Assembly: GCF_003268775.1 (NCBI RefSeq)
Contig: NZ_QLSU01000032.1
Location: 44,763 to 108,762, forward strand
Length of the DNA stretch: 64,000 nt
Reading direction: 5' to 3'
Origin: Paraburkholderia unamae
GTDB taxonomy: Bacteria > Pseudomonadota > Gammaproteobacteria > Burkholderiales > Burkholderiaceae
Numbering within the stretch: the stretch's first letter is position 1; every line of letters begins with the position of its first letter. Positions 61,245 to 64,000 of this stretch are shown piece after piece. Both the position numbers and the translations under genes were made by a program. The notes beneath the pieces are model-generated. The model made no database searches and was not told the DNA's origin. It was given only the letters and a program-made list of their open reading frames with translations.

Positions 61245-62909
61245 ATGAGTCAAGCGATCGAAGTGAAGGTGCCGGACATCGGCGATTACAAGGACATTCC
61301 TGTGATCGAGGTGCTGGTGAAGGCGGGCGATACCGTCGAAAAAGAGCAATCCCTCGTCACGCTGGAGTCGGACAAGGCGACGATGGACGTGCCGAGCCCG
61401 GCGTCGGGCACGGTCAAGGAAGTGAAGGTCAAGGTGGGCGACAACGTGTCGGAAGGCACGCTCGTTCTGGTGCTGGACGGCGCGGGCGCCGCTGCGGCTC
61501 CGGCCGCCGCGCCTGCCGCAGCACCGGCACCCGCCGCCGCGGCCCCTGCGCCTGCTGCGGCACCTGCCGCTGCTGCGCCCGCAGCCGCCGCGAGCGGCGG
61601 CGTGCAAAGCGTCAAGGTCCCCGATATCGGCGACTATAAGGATGTGCCCGTCATCGAGATCGGCGTGAAGGTCGGCGACCGCGTCGAGAAGGAGCAGTCG
61701 CTCGTCACGCTCGAATCGGACAAGGCAACGATGGACGTGCCGAGCCCGGTGGCCGGTGTCGTGAAGGAAATCAAGGTCAAGGTCGGCGATAACGTGTCGG
61801 AAGGCACCGAGATCGTCGTCGTCGAAGCCGAAGGCGCTGCGGCTCCCGCCGCCGCACCGGCTGCGAAGCATGTCGAAGAGCCGTCGGACGCGCCCGCACC
61901 CGCAGCGGCCAAGCCCGCGCCCGCAGCACCGTCGGCGCTCGCGCAGGCGCCGATCATTCCGGCAGGCGAAGGCGGCGCGCGCCGTCCGAGCCATGCCTCG
62001 CCGTCCGTGCGCAAGTTCGCACGCGAGCTCGGCGTGGACGTGGCCCGCGTGACGGGTTCGGGTCCGAAGGGCCGCATCACCCAGGACGACATCACCGCGT
62101 TCGTGAAGGGCGTGATGACGGGCGCGCTCGCGGCGCCGGCCGGCGCTGCCGCCGCACCGGCCGCTGGCGGCGCAGGCCTGAACCTGCTGCCCTGGCCGAA
62201 GGTCGATTTCACGAAGTTCGGTCCGATCGATACGCAGCCGCTGTCGCGCATCAAGAAGATCTCGGGCGCGAACCTGCACCGCAACTGGGTCATGATCCCG
62301 CACGTCACGAACAACGACGAAGCGGACATCACCGACCTCGAAGCCCTGCGCGTGCAGTTGAACAAGGAAAACGAGAAGGCGGGCGTGAAGTTCACGATGC
62401 TCGCGTTCGTCATCAAGGCCTGCGTCGCGGCGCTGAAGAAGTTCCCGGCGTTCAACGCGAGCCTCGACGGCGACAACCTCGTCTTCAAGCAGTACTACCA
62501 CATCGGTTTTGCCGCCGACACGCCGAACGGTCTCGTCGTCCCGGTGATCCGCGACGCGGACAAGAAGGGTCTCGTCGACATCGCGAAGGAAATGGCCGAA
62601 CTCTCGAAGCTCGCCCGCGATGGCAAGCTCAAGCCAGACCAGATGCAAGGCGGCTGCTTCTCGATCTCGTCGCTCGGCGGCATCGGCGGCACGCACTTCA
62701 CGCCGATCATCAACGCGCCGGAAGTGGCGATCCTCGGCCTGTCGAAGAGCGCGATGAAGCCGGTGTGGGACGGCAAGCAGTTCGTGCCGCGCCTCACGCT
62801 GCCGCTGTCGCTCTCGTACGATCACCGCGTGATCGACGGTGCGGCTGCCGCGCGCTTCAACGCGTACCTCGCTTCGATCCTCGGCGATTTCCGCCGCGTG
62901 ATTCTGTAA
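61245..62909 (+). CDS. aceF: Pyruvate dehydrogenase E2, dihydrolipoyllysine acetyltransferase (AceF)
   Basis: A 554-aa core protein of the complex. Two lipoyl domains carry ESDKATMD with Lys 44 and Lys 160. They are joined by Ala/Pro-rich swinging linkers (about residues 80-122 and 198-245). A peripheral subunit-binding domain (ASPSVRKFARELGVDVARVTGSGPKGRIT) and the catalytic domain follow, ending SYDHRVIDGAAAARF with the catalytic His and Asp. Two lipoyl domains is one fewer than in E. coli. Start at 61245 after CGGAGACAC. Confidence 0.98.
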   Translation: MSQAIEVKVPDIGDYKDIPVIEVLVKAGDTVEKEQSLVTLESDKATMDVPSPASGTVKEVKVKVGDNVSEGTLVLVLDGAGAAAAPAAAPAAAPAPAAAAPAPAAAPAAAAPAAAASGGVQSVKVPDIGDYKDVPVIEIGVKVGDRVEKEQSLVTLESDKATMDVPSPVAGVVKEIKVKVGDNVSEGTEIVVVEAEGAAAPAAAPAAKHVEEPSDAPAPAAAKPAPAAPSALAQAPIIPAGEGGARRPSHASPSVRKFARELGVDVARVTGSGPKGRITQDDITAFVKGVMTGALAAPAGAAAAPAAGGAGLNLLPWPKVDFTKFGPIDTQPLSRIKKISGANLHRNWVMIPHVTNNDEADITDLEALRVQLNKENEKAGVKFTMLAFVIKACVAALKKFPAFNASLDGDNLVFKQYYHIGFAADTPNGLVVPVIRDADKKGLVDIAKEMAELSKLARDGKLKPDQMQGGCFSISSLGGIGGTHFTPIINAPEVAILGLSKSAMKPVWDGKQFVPRLTLPLSLSYDHRVIDGAAAARFNAYLASILGDFRRVIL

Positions 62910-62999
62910 AACCGCTTTGACCGGCTTGCGCCGCCGCGCCGCACGACTGATGCGTGCGCGCCGCGGCTGGCGTGGCCGGTCATTCCAAAAGGGGACACC

Positions 63000-64000
63000 A
63001 TGAGTCTCGTCGAAGTGAAAGTGCCGGATATCGGCGACTTCAAGGACATCGACGTCATCGAAGTCAACATCAAGGCCGGTGACGTCATCGAGAAAGAGCA
63101 GACGCTGCTCTCGCTCGAGTCGGACAAGGCCACGATGGAAGTGCCCAGCGACGTCGCGGGCACGGTGAAGGAAGTGAAGATCAAGCCGGGCGACAAGGCT
63201 TCGCAGGGCACGGTGATCGCGCTGGTCGAGGCATCGGAAGGCGCAGCGGCGCCGGCCGCGGCTCCGAAGGCCGAAGCGCCGAAGGCCGCAGAAGCCTCAA
63301 AAGCACCGGCACCGCAAGCCGGCAGCTTCGGCGGCAGCGCCGACGTCGAATGCGACATGCTCGTGCTCGGCGCGGGCCCCGGTGGCTACTCGGCGGCGTT
63401 CCGCTCCGCCGACCTCGGTATGAAGACCGTGCTGGTCGAGCGGTATTCGACGCTCGGCGGCGTGTGCCTGAACGTGGGCTGTATTCCGTCGAAGGCGCTG
63501 CTGCACACGGCGCTCGTGATCGACGAAGCCGAAGCGCTCGGCTCGCACGGCATCACGTTCGGCAAGCCGCAAATCGATCTCGACAAACTGCGCGACTTCA
63601 AGTCCGGCGTCGTCAAGAAGCTCACCGGCGGTCTCGCCGGCATGGCGAAGGCGCGCAAGGTCGAAGTCGTGACGGGGCTGGGCTCGTTCCTTGATCCGCA
63701 TCACATGGAAGTGGTGGGCGAGGGCGGCAAGAAGATCGTCAAGTTCAAGCAGGCGATCATCGCGGCGGGCTCGCAGGCCGTGAAGCTGCCGTTCATGCCG
63801 GAAGATCCGCGCGTGGTCGATTCGACCGGCGCGCTGGAGCTGCGTCAGTTGCCGCAGAAGATGCTCGTGATCGGCGGCGGCATCATCGGTCTTGAAATGG
63901 CCACTGTCTATGCGACGCTCGGCGCGCAGATCGACGTCGTGGAAATGCTCGACGGCCTGATGGCCGGCGCGGACCGCGATCTCGTGAAGGTCTGGGAGAA
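63000..64000 (+). CDS. lpdA: Dihydrolipoyl dehydrogenase E3 with N-terminal lipoyl domain (3' end outside window)
   Basis: The first 333 codons are present; the gene runs off the right edge. An N-terminal lipoyl domain (residues 1-80; ESDKATMEV with Lys 43) is joined by an Ala/Lys/Pro linker to the flavoprotein. That part has the FAD site LVLGAGPGGYSAAFR, the redox disulfide GGVCLNVGCIPSK and the NAD site VIGGGIIGLEMATVYATLG. A lipoyl domain on E3 is known in some beta-proteobacteria and Neisseria. The ATG at 63000 follows AAAAGGGGACACC. It reoxidises the AceF lipoyl groups with NAD+. Confidence 0.98.
   Translation, partial: MSLVEVKVPDIGDFKDIDVIEVNIKAGDVIEKEQTLLSLESDKATMEVPSDVAGTVKEVKIKPGDKASQGTVIALVEASEGAAAPAAAPKAEAPKAAEASKAPAPQAGSFGGSADVECDMLVLGAGPGGYSAAFRSADLGMKTVLVERYSTLGGVCLNVGCIPSKALLHTALVIDEAEALGSHGITFGKPQIDLDKLRDFKSGVVKKLTGGLAGMAKARKVEVVTGLGSFLDPHHMEVVGEGGKKIVKFKQAIIAAGSQAVKLPFMPEDPRVVDSTGALELRQLPQKMLVIGGGIIGLEMATVYATLGAQIDVVEMLDGLMAGADRDLVKVWE

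Noticed and set aside
61245..63300. Long near-identical DNA stretches in aceF and lpdA as a repeat or duplication event
   Set aside because: They are the three lipoyl domains of the E2 and E3 proteins, a normal feature of this family in beta-proteobacteria.

Overview
The window is a high-GC chromosomal segment of a beta-proteobacterium. Gene content and order (thiC-rnk, argA/hrpA back to back, glnA-glnL-glnG, folD beside a two-component pair and aceE-aceF-lpdA) point to the Burkholderiaceae, most likely Paraburkholderia, Caballeronia or Burkholderia. Genus is inferred from gene content only. No insertion sequence, prophage, CRISPR array or plasmid module was seen. The segment reads as core chromosome with small lineage-specific additions.

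Layout. 0-9 kb: an L-lactate permease cut by the left edge, two small lipoproteins, thiC behind a TPP riboswitch, rnk, an EamA exporter, an entericidin-like peptide, a DUF1328 membrane protein, a ferritin-like protein and an MFS transporter. 9-15 kb: a LacI regulator followed on the same strand by a complete ABC importer (binding protein, two permeases, ATPase) and a calcineurin-like phosphodiesterase. The regulator and the importer each have a candidate operator with an AAACGTT core. 15.2-15.6 kb: tRNA-Leu(UAA) interrupted by a 283-nt group I intron in its anticodon loop, the most unusual element of the window. 15.6-19 kb: small secreted, lipoprotein and membrane proteins, a glutathione S-transferase, and a 69-aa protein behind a six-codon leader ORF. 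19-24 kb: an FAD disulfide oxidoreductase overlapping a cupin gene, a YfcE-type phosphoesterase, an MHS-family transporter and yggX. 24-30 kb: argA and hrpA, divergent from one 23-bp spacer. 30-35 kb: a secreted beta-propeller protein with a membrane fatty-acid hydroxylase, an EI24 protein, a CinA-type MoCF domain protein and a rhodanese.

35-40 kb is the nitrogen-regulation block glnA-glnL-glnG. Upstream of glnA lie three NtrC-type sites and a -24/-12 sigma-54 element, so the products of glnL and glnG probably control glnA directly. 40-48 kb: a prolyl oligopeptidase, exonuclease III, a short-chain dehydrogenase lacking the catalytic Tyr and divergent from an IclR regulator, a 2-hydroxychromene-2-carboxylate isomerase-like protein, a nitronate monooxygenase divergent from a PadR regulator around a 20-bp perfect palindrome, tRNA-fMet, and a small histidine-containing exported protein. 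48-54 kb: a YgeA-type amino-acid racemase divergent from dinB, whose promoter is covered by a LexA box, a cytosine deaminase-like amidohydrolase, oligopeptidase A and folD. 55-64 kb: a FixL/FixJ-like histidine kinase and response regulator, divergent from the pyruvate dehydrogenase operon aceE-aceF-lpdA; lpdA is cut by the right edge.

Most functions are assigned from recognisable family motifs. Exact starts, promoters and operators are reading-level calls.
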